NCBI GenBank assembly: GCA_900618795.1
Contig: UYJD01000011.1
Location: 186,001 to 250,000, forward strand
Length of the DNA stretch: 64,000 nt
DNA from: Cyanodermella asteris
Taxonomy: Eukaryota; Ascomycota; Lecanoromycetes; Ostropales; Stictidaceae
Direction: 5' to 3'
The notes beneath the pieces are model-generated. The model saw only the letters and a program-made list of their open reading frames with translations. It was not told where the DNA came from and searched no databases. Positions 12,301 through 23,205 of the stretch are shown piece after piece. Every line of letters starts with the position of its first letter. Within the stretch, counting starts at the first letter, position 1. A program made the translations under genes and the position numbers.

Positions 12301-14688
12301 AACAGACACGTTGCTGCGAACGTATCTACGACATGGCCATCTTACTTCGGCGGTGTCCCTTTCAGCCCGGTACCTGGCGATATCAAATCAAGCATCTGAT
12401 CCATGGCAAATCTTTACTTGGCTTGTCAAGCTCATATTTGAACCGCCCTTGGATGAATCATATGCTGCACTGTGGCTGCTAGCTTCAGGATCGCTTCCAG
12501 GAGGCCGCCCGTGCAGACATCCCAAGACATGTCGGTTGTCAGCTCAAAAACGAGCGGCCTGTATCTTCTCGTGGTCTTCAGTGCTTACCCACGGAGTCAA
12601 CCAAACGTCTGAGATACTGTATTAACAGAGCCTTTCAGCCATATTGTTGCATTGGACACCATCAGATCACTGCCACATACCACTTGTCTCGAGAAGTTTC
12701 CGAGACTTACCTGTTACCATCGTGTGGCCACCAAAAAGCCTTCTCACTCTCTTCCGCTACCAGGCTTCTAAGCGCTTGGCTATCTGTCGGCATGTTACTG
12801 GCTCGAGGATGACCGATCAATGCGCAGCTTTTCCTGAAGGCACAGCGAGGCTCGTGTCCCCGTGATCATCAGTCCTCCTACCGGCTCGCAAGGGAAAGAC
12901 ACTCTCCTCTGCCGCTCCAACGACCTTCCTGAAACGCACGACATGCTGACTTGCAGGCAGATTTACTGCCTGTCACAATCCTCATCTGCGCTGTCCAGCC
13001 AATCCGATGCATGAGTCGTCCTCTTTGCCCCTGATCAGGCGATACTAGTGCACACCGTCCTGTCTGCCTTCCGCGCGTACTTTTGCAAGCACTAAGACCT
13101 CGTGCTCCACTGCCACGCTCTGATCCGCGCACTTGTGTCACGGTCGATGGACCTTCCCATGCCAAGGACGTATGGGTGGCATATGGTCTCGTTACACACC
13201 CGCTTCGTACTACGCGATGTACTCATTATATCGTCACCACGCTGTTTCGTTTTTCTTGACGATCTGACCCGTGCCTCGAACGGTCAGCGACCATTCCGCC
13301 ACGGGCCAATCGCCGCTCAAGAGAGCTTGGACTGTCACCATCACGAGGCTGAATGGTCGATCTTGCGACTCCTCGTGCACGAAATGGCGCCGATACCTCC
13401 CAGAGCCGCTTCACGGATGGCTCGTACTCTCTTATGACCCTGCCGAGCTGTCTGACGGCAAATCCCCTTGCCTCGTGTCAGCCATGCGTCTCGCACATTT
13501 TCCTCGAGCACCAACCCGGGATATCGGTCAGCGCGACTGCCTGGACGATTATTGCGTTGCGAGACCATTGACCGTTCTCGTAAACTCAGCGCGGCGTGTT
13601 TGTGTGCAGGTCCCTGAAATTACCGCTGAGGCCGGACGAACGCCTCTCTGCGGCTGAGCTGCTGACTTTGCTCATGGTGGTGTCCGGCGTTTGAGTTGGC
13701 GAGCTGGCTACCGATGTGAGCCGCAAAATATGGGTGAGAGCTGAACATGAGCAGTCACTGCAGCTGGGTAAGGTATGTTACCTGTCAAGCTCTGCAACGG
13801 CTGAGAGACGCACATCTGACTTGGCTGTCCTGAAGGCAAAATCTCAGTGAACTGCTCTGTCGGTGGTTCTGGCGCCTGGGCTTTGCAAGGGCTTGTTAGG
13901 CCAACTTTGAGGTGAAAATCACATTTGCAACTTCGATCACTGTCTCTCAACGCAATAACTGTCTCTCAAAGAAGCAGCTGAATTGCTCAGCAATGAACAG
14001 AGCACGAATTGGCATGCGGTCGCTTGATTCGGCAAGACACCAACGACATGGCTTACTTTTGTGAAAAGCACACGCGGCTCGTAGGCTGCCCAGCTCGATG
14101 CGATGCCAGTTCTTGCATAGCAACCGTCATAGAATTTGTTCGATGTCTGAATCATAGAAATGTCTCTAACCTGCTCCATCTTCTCAAAGCTGTTGAACAA
14201 TTGTTTCCTGTAGTGGAGGATGTTGGCATATCCTGTCTCGGCATATTTTGGATTTGAAGAGATATACAACGTCAATTCGCTGCGTACTTAACTAGAGACC
14301 CCACTTGTCTTCTGATGAACACATCCAATGCGAGATATTTCGAATGCAACACGTCCAACGTCAACATCCAAAATGTCAATGCGTTGCTGCATCTGTTTCG
14401 CTTTCTTTGTCTGACCCGGGCGTCCATGTACTCAGAGATCACGATCGCGCACAGAGGTCATTCACATTGTTCGTCCGCTCCGACGCACAGTCTGAATATT
14501 TGCTCGCCATGTTTTCTTGCGCTTTCTCAATCCCCGCTCCCCTCTCCAGCGTCATCTCCAAAAAAAAAAACACAATACAAACCCGTCACCTTTCACATCG
14601 TTCGCACTCTTCCAACCCCGAACCACCTCGGGCCTCTTGCGGGCGGGCTTCGTATCAGTCCAGTGCGCGCCCGTGCAGCCGTTGGGGG

Positions 14689-14713
14689 NNNNNNNNNNNN
14701 NNNNNNNNNNNNN
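14689..14713. other. Assembly gap (25 Ns)
   Basis: Twenty-five consecutive undetermined bases. The flanks are G-rich on the left, which suggests a difficult homopolymer or GC-rich junction. Frames that cross it should not be trusted. Confidence 0.98.
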
Positions 14714-17036
14714 GACGGTTTTGTCCGGATGCCACACTGCTGCCGAAGGGCCCATGTCTCGTGGGAGGGCGTGTGGGATGTTGGAGGGGGTTCGAGGTGT
14801 TGGGAGGGCGGCTGCTGCCTCTAGGCATGCCTAAGATTGACATTGTGGGTGCGCGTTCGGAGGAGGAAGCAGTGCGGGTTTGGTGTCTTGGGATGGTGGG
14901 GTCCATGGTTGCGGAGGTGGGTGAATGGGTTGGGAGGAGCGCTTGTTTTTCAGGTCTTGTTTTTTTTTGCCCCCGACTCCTTTTTCTTTCTCTTTGCGTG
15001 GTTTATTTGGATTGATTGATTTGTGGCTGATGTAGCCAAGATCATAGTTTGTTGGCTGAAACGGAATATATCGTTTGATACTTTCCATCTGACGTTGTCT
15101 CGTGTGATCTCTGTGTGAAAGGAAAGATATTCGGTATCGGCGGCCGAAAGCAGTTTGAGCATAGGCTGCATTCCACGCTGAGCCGGTGGATCTGGCAGTG
15201 CTCGTCGGCACGTATTCGAAACCTCGATGAGGGATGCTGCGGGCTCGGAAGACGGTCGTCGAGGTCGAAGTCAGGAAATGCACCTTCCGTGTGACCACGC
15301 GTTATGCCTGATCTGAGTGTACCATGGCGATGTGACGAGACCGCCAAATCACAGAGGCCAAAAAGTCAAAATGGCGCATCATGGATTTCCATGATCAGGG
15401 TAACGGAAGGAAGCTGAGTATTCGAATCACGGTGGTTGAAGTCGATTCGGCAAGTACGCCGCGTGGAACAAACCATCTTCCGAGTACGTCGAGCGCGCCA
15501 TTGCAGCGAGAGAGGACTGCTGAATCATGGCTGTCAGAAGGACGGACGACAGCCCATTGGTGTCTGCGATCCAGTCCTGTTGAAGCGATTGTCGGGTTTC
15601 AGTAGTCGATGTTTGATGTTTGATGTCGTGAGACTGACGTGAACCCGCAAACTCGGAATTCCCGAACTCATGGGCCCTGTCATCACTGTCTTGAGTCCGT
15701 TGATGACCGTTCAACTCTGCTGGTAGGAGATATTGTAGGTCTTCGACGCAATCTCATATAGTAACACTCAGAAGAAATGGTATGTTGCGAAGCCGCTCAA
15801 AGTATCTTTCAGAGTCCGTCCTGACATATCGACCTAAGGACATGTGCGTCAAACGGACGTGTCAGGTCGCGGTACTCTTGGCCAATGGACCAGGTCGGCT
15901 ATCCTGGACATCCCGTAAAGACTGGCACGAAAGGCTGGGTGCACAAGCGGGCTCGACGCACTCTGGAGTAATTTTACAAAAACCCTGGTGCAGTCGTCGT
16001 TTGAAGTCGGACAACTCTTAACAGATAGCTGGGTCAGTCCACAGCTCGGCCCAAGCTGATGAATGAGCGATAAAAATGGAGAATGGGCCCGGCAGCGGTC
16101 GATGATACATGGAAATAGTTCATTCCGGCTCAGGTAGAGGCTTCGGCCGATGCAAGCTCTGACGTTCACGATCCTGGCTCGACACAAGAGGCTGGCGACA
16201 ACAACCTACCCTGCAATTTCTCTCAGGCTTCGCTTCAAGCCATCCATTCCCATGTGACCTTCAACTTTCATATTTCGTTCGGGGACCCTGCGCGGCTGAG
16301 CTGGTGTCAGTATTTCTCGAGCGCATTCTCGCCATCAGTACCGATGCATGAATGTTCCCAATCCTGAACGACCAGAACGAACGTGCTGTGCGTTCTCCGC
16401 TCCAGCAGAAAAGCGATCAGATCCCGTGCCTCGATTGCTATCTGATGCGTTGGAGAACCGTCGGGATCATCCAGATGGTTGGACATATCGTCCCACAATT
16501 TGTGAAAGGCCTCGCGCGCAGAGACATATACTGTGGCACCGGCTGATGTCTGCAGTCGGAAAGCGGGTCTGCGATGCGTTCTGTACCGCCTGAATTCCAG
16601 TGGATCACACGTCGGGACTGGACAGAAGGTCGGTTCCGATGGTTTATCTCTGCGTCCGCCGCTGAGCCGAATGTCTGCGGTGATGACGCGTGAGATTTTG
16701 CTTACATCTCAGAGGCCAAGAGCGGAGAAGTGAAGGCGCGGACATTCGTCCTCCATGTGAAGCAGCAGGTACGACACGCAGGCAGCCAACATGCTGAGCA
16801 TACTGTATGCTCCGGATCTCCGAGACAAGGCGGCGGCGGCGAAATGGCGAATGAAAGAAAAAATTCCGAGCTCTGTTCGTTCGCGGATGCCTTTGAAGCG
16901 CACATGACGACGAACTTTAGTGGCAACCGTCACTTTGACGTGCATCTGCGCGGGCATTAATTCGAGACACGATAGAAAGAAAGAGCAGTCCATATCGAGT
17001 CGTACCGAGAGGGCCCCATTTTCCTCAATAATCTCC

Positions 17037-17678
17037 TCAATACCAATGTATGCGCCCTCGCTCAAGCTGTTTTCCCTGGCTGACGATGTTCAAGTTGTGC
17101 TGCCCATCAGCTAGAACCCTAGCCCGCGCCGCCGCCTGTACCGCCACCTCAAGACCAGTGAACGACCTCGACCTTGACGCATTCAGGTGGAGCCCTTGAT
17201 ACATCTGGATACAAAAGACCCGTGCTGTCGTATACATATACGAAAACGGAGGTTTCGGCACCGCCGGGCCCGGACTCCAGTCTTCGTGTTGGTCCAGGCC
17301 CAAGAGAACCTCTTCGGTGGGAGGTGGGATGGCAACAGCGCCAACAACACAGTCGGGGCTCCATGTTGGGTTCGGTACGGGTGGAACGAACACTTTCAGC
17401 ACCTTATCGACTCGTTTGATGGAGAGGTACGTATCCCCTCTTGCTGGTGGGCAATGCGGGCACTGTAAATCGCCAATACCACCGCTGATACGTATGTCTC
17501 CGATGGACGCAGTCGGGAGATTGTTGACGCCCGCGGTATACTGAGAGCCGCTCGGGCAATTCTGTCGGCGGCATTTGACGAGGCAGAAGCGCGGGCGAAG
17601 ACCTAGGTTGCCGATGTACTCGTCGACCTCGCGGATGTGTTCGCCGCAGAAGTACACGATGGAAACGTAGATGCACAT
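17037..17678 (-). CDS. Cysteine-rich MCI-type protein, about 213 aa
   Basis: The frame is open from 17744, but the ATG at 17678 gives an N-terminus MCIYVSIVYFCGEH like that of other small fungal MCI proteins and is the preferred start. Cys lie at 2, 11, 32, 36 and 41, followed by a CPHCPP pair near residue 100, suggesting metal-binding knuckles. The middle is Pro/Gly-rich. The last 50 residues are less convincing, so an unseen intron or an earlier end is possible. It resembles the protein at 7078 only in the MCI start and Cys spacing. No membrane segment or clear signal peptide is present, and no function is known to me. Confidence 0.5.
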   Translation of the reverse strand: MCIYVSIVYFCGEHIREVDEYIGNLGLRPRFCLVKCRRQNCPSGSQYTAGVNNLPTASIGDIRISGGIGDLQCPHCPPARGDTYLSIKRVDKVLKVFVPPVPNPTWSPDCVVGAVAIPPPTEEVLLGLDQHEDWSPGPAVPKPPFSYMYTTARVFCIQMYQGLHLNASRSRSFTGLEVAVQAAARARVLADGQHNLNIVSQGKQLERGRIHWY

Positions 17679-18327
17679 TCTGGTAGCTGAGGAAAGTGAT
17701 CTTGTTTGTCTGTGAAGTGGATGAACGATTCGAGGCGGCAACAAGACGGAGCTATCGCGGTAATGTTTTCATCCGAATTGACAGTGTTGTGAGAAAGCAG
17801 AAAATGGGCGCACTGAAGATCACTTTCAAGATCTGTTTTCCCAAAGGGGCAGTAAAAGTGAAGACACCGCGATACAGTGAAATGATCGACGGAAGCGTTG
17901 GAGGCCGCACACAGTCAGTGACTGAACATGTCTATCGAAAGACTTCGAAGTTGAATAACCGCGCAAGATTAATATAACGGGCAGGATGGATATAGTGTGT
18001 CTGGCTACAGCGCAGCACGCTGCAACATGAGCGCGGAACCAGTAAGGTGTGAGCATCATTTCTCAAACTCGTCGGGAGCTGCCACGTAAGAAAGTCAAGA
18101 GTGTTATGTTCCCCTCCGGATGAGTCTTGGCCAGTATGCCAATTATGTGAAGAGCACGCGTAGGAAGACTTCTGGCCGAAGCAGCAAGCATCAAAAGGGG
18201 CCAGCTCGGAGCGGGATTCAAAGAAAGAAGTGATGGCTACATCGAATGCTTTGGGTCGCTGAGAAATGCCATCTCGCAAGAAAGCCGTGTCCGTCACGAG
18301 GTTCGCTTCAAATGCAATATGCTGACC
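17679..18327. other. Intergenic region between the Cys-rich gene and NUP85
   Basis: About 650 bp with only short shadow frames. It should contain the promoter of the minus-strand Cys-rich gene and the 3' end of the minus-strand NUP85 gene. No other structure seen. Confidence 0.5.
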
Positions 18328-21300
18328 TTACAATTCCTCGATCCAAATAGCGGCAACCTCTTCCGCAATGCTGCGCCGAAGGTAACCAAGTACCGTATCA
18401 CCAGGCGTATTGCGTTCGAATTTCTCCCGCCAGTCCCAACCTCGTTTCACTTCATCATTCTTTGATCGACCGCTGCCGACACCTGTGCCCGTGATCTCGC
18501 TGCCTACCAAACTGAAACCACTGCTTTCAGTCACTCCACTGACGCTCTTTCTCATCATCTCCTTGGGGTCTAAGCGATCGCTTCCACTATCGTACTTTGC
18601 GTCGAGGCAAGCTTTGAAACATTCTTCGCACTGCTTGCGGATCTTTGAATGAACAGTCTGGAGATCTTCTACGGTGCGCAGAACGAGCATCAGTTGTTCC
18701 ATACTGAGCGGATGATCATCGGCGCCAACGAACTCGGTTGCCTCGGCGAGAAGAGCCAGTAGGGCATCATGCTCGACCACGTTCTCAGCGTCTCTGTCAT
18801 AGAGACCTCCTTGAATCGAATCAGCGGCACTGGCGATGCAGGCGAGGAGAGCCTTGACCGCGAGCCGACGGCGCGCTTTGGGCTTCAGCCCGCTCTTCTT
18901 TGTACTCACGCCCTCGGGATTGACCTCCTCATCACGAAGATCATAGTAGCGGCGTAGTGTCGCGTATCCGCTCAGGTTATCGGCTAGTATTTCAGCAGCG
19001 TCATCGTCAAGGATACCTCCTAGAAGATTTTCTAGGTGCTCCATCGCATATCTGGGGTTTGCGAGGAGAATTGGAAGAATCGTGTCTGCCGGTGTGCCGT
19101 CATCATCTTTCTCTTGCTCGAATTGAGGATACGCCTGCGAGCGAACCAAGCACATACTGATCAACAAATTCAAGACCTCGCGGCACTTCTGGGCTTCGTG
19201 CGCGATGGCGTAGTACACAATCGCCGAGCCGTATCGGTGCGATGTTGATGCCACGTGATCTGCGTAGCGCTTGGCAGTGGCACGAGCTTGTTTCTGAAGG
19301 CCATGTTTCCGACATGTCTGAATGATCTTTTGTGCATGGCCGTCCAAGTGCAGCGGTACTCTTGATAGTATCCAGTCGACACGTTTGCGCGCAGCCCTTT
19401 CGTCATCGAGTCGTGAGGAGACCTCAATGGCAAGCTCCCATCCCTCCTTCTGTTCGCCTCCGATCGATCTGATTGTGGCTTTTTCGAACAGATGGTCAGA
19501 GTAGCTAAGCAAGACATCATCTTTAACGAGTCCTCGGTCGGGTTTCGCATAGCTCAAGACCATGAGATCGCTGTCGTCGAAGCCTTCGGGTGGAGCATCA
19601 GTCGGCGGGGTTTGATACCAGCCACCCCATTTCGCAACCTCCAATACTGCCGAGGTAATTGGCAAGGACCATGTTTGAAGGATAGCAAGCACACCTTCAA
19701 CGTTTCCTTCAAAAATGCTCGCGAGAGCAACTTCAACGCCGCTGTTGGTATCGACCATCAAGCTTTCGTCTTCTGGACCATTGGTAACAATATCCACTGC
19801 AAGAGCTAGACGGCGTCTGTATGCAGCCGCAGGGTCCGTGTCAACTATGCGCTGCTTGCCAGCAGGATTTCGGCCGTGTGCAGAGCGTCGCGATGCTTTG
19901 AGGCTTGCCAGTTCGGAACCTGATTCGTCGTCGCCATTCCACCATATGGCCATCCCAAGTGTTGCTTCTAGCCAGTCTTGAGAAGTGGCAATGATCTCAG
20001 TATTTGAGCCAAGCAATATGTGATAGATACATCTGATTGAGTCATATATCGCCCGCGGAAGCTGCCCGTCGCCGCTGTTGAGTGACAAAGGCTTCGCATG
20101 TGGACCTCTGGTGCCAAATGGTAAAGCGCCAAGAGGAGCACCGTTCGTGTCCGGAGCCGACCCATGAGCAGTCTCTGCCAGTTCAGCCAAGGCGCGCTCC
20201 ACGCCTTTTCTGAACAGATGCCAGTCGTGGTTTGTTACCTCCCAGTCATTGTCTCGCAATGCCGGGCTTGATCGAAGGACGTTCGTGAGCTTACCGATGA
20301 CCTGGTCAATGACACGGGCTTTGAGACCCTGGTATCCCAGCGTGCGTTGACCTTCGTCTTTGGCAGTCCACGCGTAAGCAAAGTCTGCCTGTTGTAGCAT
20401 GTCGACTACAAGAGAGAGTCTTCCGCGTACTGTTGCTGTAAGGATCGCATCCCAAAAGCCAGGGCTGGCTGTGGCGTTTGGTCGATATCCAGCGATGGCG
20501 CGCACAGCCTCGCTGTAATCGCCATGATTGGCCTCCAAGAAGTCACGGAGGACACGCGGATATGGTAGCTTGGCGTCGTCTGCCAGGGAAAGCAGAGCGG
20601 TAGAGTTCGATAGAGAGCGCTGTAGAGCATTTGTTGGAGCGGACTTCCGCGCATGAGGCTGGTGATGAAGCGGGAGAAGCATGCTCGTGACGAATGCAGC
20701 TTTCGTCACCGGATCACTATCCTCCGCTGGTCCTATGCCCGTGTTCAGATTCTCGTCGTCTTGTTCTAGCTCCTTGGCCTGAGCTGACCAGGTACGAACC
20801 AAGGACGATGGAACCTCCGCCCATGCTTTGCTCAAGCGTTCCTCGTAATGCATACCCATTGTTGGAGCATTTGCTGCTTCGCAAAGTTTCTTCACTAGAG
20901 CCTCCGTCCTCAAGATCAATTCGTCAGGGTCGTCAAGGTGGGCAGTTTCATGAGACTTGGCCAAGTCCCTGGCGATCCTAGGAAGTGTGGACTCTCGTCG
21001 CTTTGCAGGGGGAAGGTCTGCCTCAATAGATTGTATCAGTGAAGTAGTCCCAAAGCCACGCGAACGCTTCAAGCTTTTGGATGATGGCTGCGTATCGTCT
21101 TCCTGCGCCAGACCTTCCCAGTCAAACGCTGCGCCGGTCGGTTGCAAAAAGTCGGGTTTTCGCGGCTTTTCAAATATGGTCGAGGCTTTCGCAGGCTCTC
21201 CTTCCTCCATGTCCTCGTCTTCATCTTCTTCGTATTCTTCTTCTTCGTCATATTCCTCTTCTCCCTCGGCGTCCTCATCTTCCTCTTCCTCAGAATATTC

Positions 21301-21762
21301 CTCCTCCGCTTCATCGCCTTCAGCATCCTCGTCTTCCTCTTCACCGGAATATTCTTCGCCCTCTGTGTCTTCATATTCAGCCTCGTCTGGCTCCGGCTGC
21401 TGAACGCGATGAGCTCCAAGAAATGCAGGTTTGGCAATGCCGGCAGAGCCTGCTGTCTTTGCAGAGCGACCTGAAGCAAAAGTGGTTTTGGGCGAAACCT
21501 TGAAACTGCTCTTCACTGCAGCCTTGTTGCCGCGACCAGTCGTCGGGTTTGCAAAAAGGCTCGTACCAGAGCCTAGCGCAGAGCTGCCAAACACAGTGGA
21601 TGGGGGAGGCACGGCGGGAGTTGTGGAGAACATCTGAGAGCGAGGAGGCCCGGCCGGAGTCGTCGATGGGTGCTCGACACTGAACAATGGGTTTCCATTG
21701 GAGTTTCTGGTCGCTTTTCCAGGCGTGGAGGGCTGGCTTGACGTCGGCATTTTGAAGCTCAT
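18328..21762 (-). CDS. NUP85: Nucleoporin Nup85 (Y-complex scaffold)
   Basis: An intronless frame of 1144 codons from ATG 21762. An upstream in-frame ATG at 21930 would add 56 residues, but MSFKMPTSSQPSTPG is the start I expect for fungal Nup85 homologues. Nup85 is a helical-solenoid subunit of the Nup84/Nup107 (Y) complex in the nuclear-pore outer ring. Residues 1-120 are disordered, Ser/Thr/Pro-rich with a few FG-like words; residues about 124-190 form a Glu/Asp-rich tract coded by GAA/GAG/GAT repeats. The helical domain starts near residue 355 and includes the diagnostic stretch with YHILLGSNTEII and DWLEATLGMAIWW (about 570-605), matching the Nup85 family. It is longer than the yeast protein (about 740 residues) because of the N-terminal extension. 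It is transcribed away from the helicase gene. Assignment by remembered family motifs, not by search. Confidence 0.8.
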   Translation of the reverse strand: MSFKMPTSSQPSTPGKATRNSNGNPLFSVEHPSTTPAGPPRSQMFSTTPAVPPPSTVFGSSALGSGTSLFANPTTGRGNKAAVKSSFKVSPKTTFASGRSAKTAGSAGIAKPAFLGAHRVQQPEPDEAEYEDTEGEEYSGEEEDEDAEGDEAEEEYSEEEEDEDAEGEEEYDEEEEYEEDEDEDMEEGEPAKASTIFEKPRKPDFLQPTGAAFDWEGLAQEDDTQPSSKSLKRSRGFGTTSLIQSIEADLPPAKRRESTLPRIARDLAKSHETAHLDDPDELILRTEALVKKLCEAANAPTMGMHYEERLSKAWAEVPSSLVRTWSAQAKELEQDDENLNTGIGPAEDSDPVTKAAFVTSMLLPLHHQPHARKSAPTNALQRSLSNSTALLSLADDAKLPYPRVLRDFLEANHGDYSEAVRAIAGYRPNATASPGFWDAILTATVRGRLSLVVDMLQQADFAYAWTAKDEGQRTLGYQGLKARVIDQVIGKLTNVLRSSPALRDNDWEVTNHDWHLFRKGVERALAELAETAHGSAPDTNGAPLGALPFGTRGPHAKPLSLNSGDGQLPRAIYDSIRCIYHILLGSNTEIIATSQDWLEATLGMAIWWNGDDESGSELASLKASRRSAHGRNPAGKQRIVDTDPAAAYRRRLALAVDIVTNGPEDESLMVDTNSGVEVALASIFEGNVEGVLAILQTWSLPITSAVLEVAKWGGWYQTPPTDAPPEGFDDSDLMVLSYAKPDRGLVKDDVLLSYSDHLFEKATIRSIGGEQKEGWELAIEVSSRLDDERAARKRVDWILSRVPLHLDGHAQKIIQTCRKHGLQKQARATAKRYADHVASTSHRYGSAIVYYAIAHEAQKCREVLNLLISMCLVRSQAYPQFEQEKDDDGTPADTILPILLANPRYAMEHLENLLGGILDDDAAEILADNLSGYATLRRYYDLRDEEVNPEGVSTKKSGLKPKARRRLAVKALLACIASAADSIQGGLYDRDAENVVEHDALLALLAEATEFVGADDHPLSMEQLMLVLRTVEDLQTVHSKIRKQCEECFKACLDAKYDSGSDRLDPKEMMRKSVSGVTESSGFSLVGSEITGTGVGSGRSKNDEVKRGWDWREKFERNTPGDTVLGYLRRSIAEEVAAIWIEEL

Positions 21763-22068
21763 GTTTGCGGCGACGAGCTGGGGAAGCTCAGATGTGACGA
21801 TGTGGCCTGCTGGTGGTTGTACGGAGCTGGAGTGATCAGTCAATAAATTGCGCGCGCCATCGTGAGTCGTGCGAATACACGGGACGAGATCGAAAGAAGG
21901 GATGTGCTCCAGAAAGCTTGCGGAGTGCAAGCGCGCGTGTTACTGTGACTTCAGTTTGGCGCGACCGAATTTCCTCTTTGGGCTTGCGGCCCGTGCTTGG
22001 CTGTCAAGTACGCGCCAAGCCGCGAGGAATGAAGTCGTCGCCGGCGTCCAGTTCAGCTGTGTGAATAC

Positions 22069-22189
22069 GTACCCAACTAAATACTCAACTGACGACCCCG
22101 CTAGCTCCCCAGCGAAACACCTTACCCGAGTACCTAGGCAAGTACCCAGCTAGGGACCTAAGTAAGTACCCAGCTCAGTACCTAGGTGT
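22069..22189. repeat. Degenerate 12-bp minisatellite upstream of the helicase gene
   Basis: About ten consecutive units of 11-13 bp can be laid out by eye, with core GTACCCAGCTAA or GTACCTAGGCAA. Units at 22069, 22130, 22142, 22166 and 22178 all begin GTACC. The array lies in the divergent promoter region between NUP85 and the helicase/AAA+ gene. Its core is the same as that of the array following the helicase stop codon at 30236. Confidence 0.75.
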
Positions 22190-23205
22190 GCGACAGCTGT
22201 GTAGTGCGGTTCTTAAGACGAATCACGGAGGGCGCCGGCAAAGACTTCTTCTACCCGCTTTGGTCCTAATGTCCAGACATACTTTTATACTATGACTACC
22301 TGTGTAAGCGACTTAAGCGGCGCAGACATAAGCAAGAACAGGAATAGTCTCCAGCTACAGTTTTGAGCCATGTCCAAGACGGATTGACTGAATTCTGGGA
22401 CGATTCGGTGTTCAGGACTTTTTGCACCGACTTGTGCTTACAAGCATCGCGACGGAATATTTGCAGTGCTCCATTCGAACGCCTAAGCGGCATTTACAGC
22501 TCTCTGATGATCATGTCTGCGATGTAAGCGTTGCCAACATCCTGATGGTCGTCCCGATAGCAGCTGCCAGGGTAGGGCCGGAAGAATTGCGAGCCAGATA
22601 CCCCACCACACCACTCCTCTATCAACTTGCTGTCAATGCCTCAAGAGGGCTTACCTGGAGTGGCCGCCGTCTGACACTTTTCTCACTTGCGGCGCTAAAA
22701 TCACAGCTGCGAATTTAGCGCCGTTCAAGCAATGGCAGCCAGCAGGACTGACCCAGTCAAGCAATTATCATTCATGACGATAATTACATGCCTGCGGCGA
22801 GTACCGAATGAATCGGATGCCTGTTGTAGGCACATGGCGCCATTCGTTGGCGGAATGATGGTCGCGCAATTCCGATAACATGTGGTCCTCGCCATCTGGC
22901 GAGCGAGCGAGGTCAAAGGCAACCACAATGGGCTTTCGAATGACATGTCTCGGCGTTTTTGACAGGGATGATATGGTTCTCAATGCAGAATGCCGCAGGA
23001 AACGGCGAATCAGACCAAGAACGCGTCGCGCGGAAGCGAAGGCAGCATCTGCAGGGACTATGAATGGGGCTTGTGCGCGACGAACAGAGCAGCAAAGCGC
23101 TTATATGGAGCGAATCCCAAGTGCTGTTCATCTGGGACGTCTTTTGCGGCCCAGTCTTGTCAAGAGCATCCATCGCAAAGATAGACCATCAAATCAGGGC
23201 GAACA

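Larger units (their letters stand above)
7306..17036. other. About 9.7 kb gene-poor region
   Basis: No frame in this stretch shows a recognisable domain, a good start context or intron-joined continuity. The longer frames (for example around 10.1-10.7 kb, 11.3-11.9 kb and 14.3-15.0 kb) are rich in Ser, Arg, Pro and Cys, as expected of random translation, and the last crosses the N gap. It contains a CACT microsatellite (9344-9374), a 20-bp near-palindrome (about 9470-9489) and the assembly gap. It could hold long non-coding transcripts, but nothing seen here proves that. Confidence 0.45.

Noticed and set aside
14305-15015. 236-codon plus-strand frame
   Set aside because: It crosses the run of Ns, so its length is not real evidence; no domain is visible.
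20957-21403. 148-codon poly-Ser frame on the plus strand
   Set aside because: It is the reverse-strand shadow of the acidic Glu/Asp tract of Nup85.
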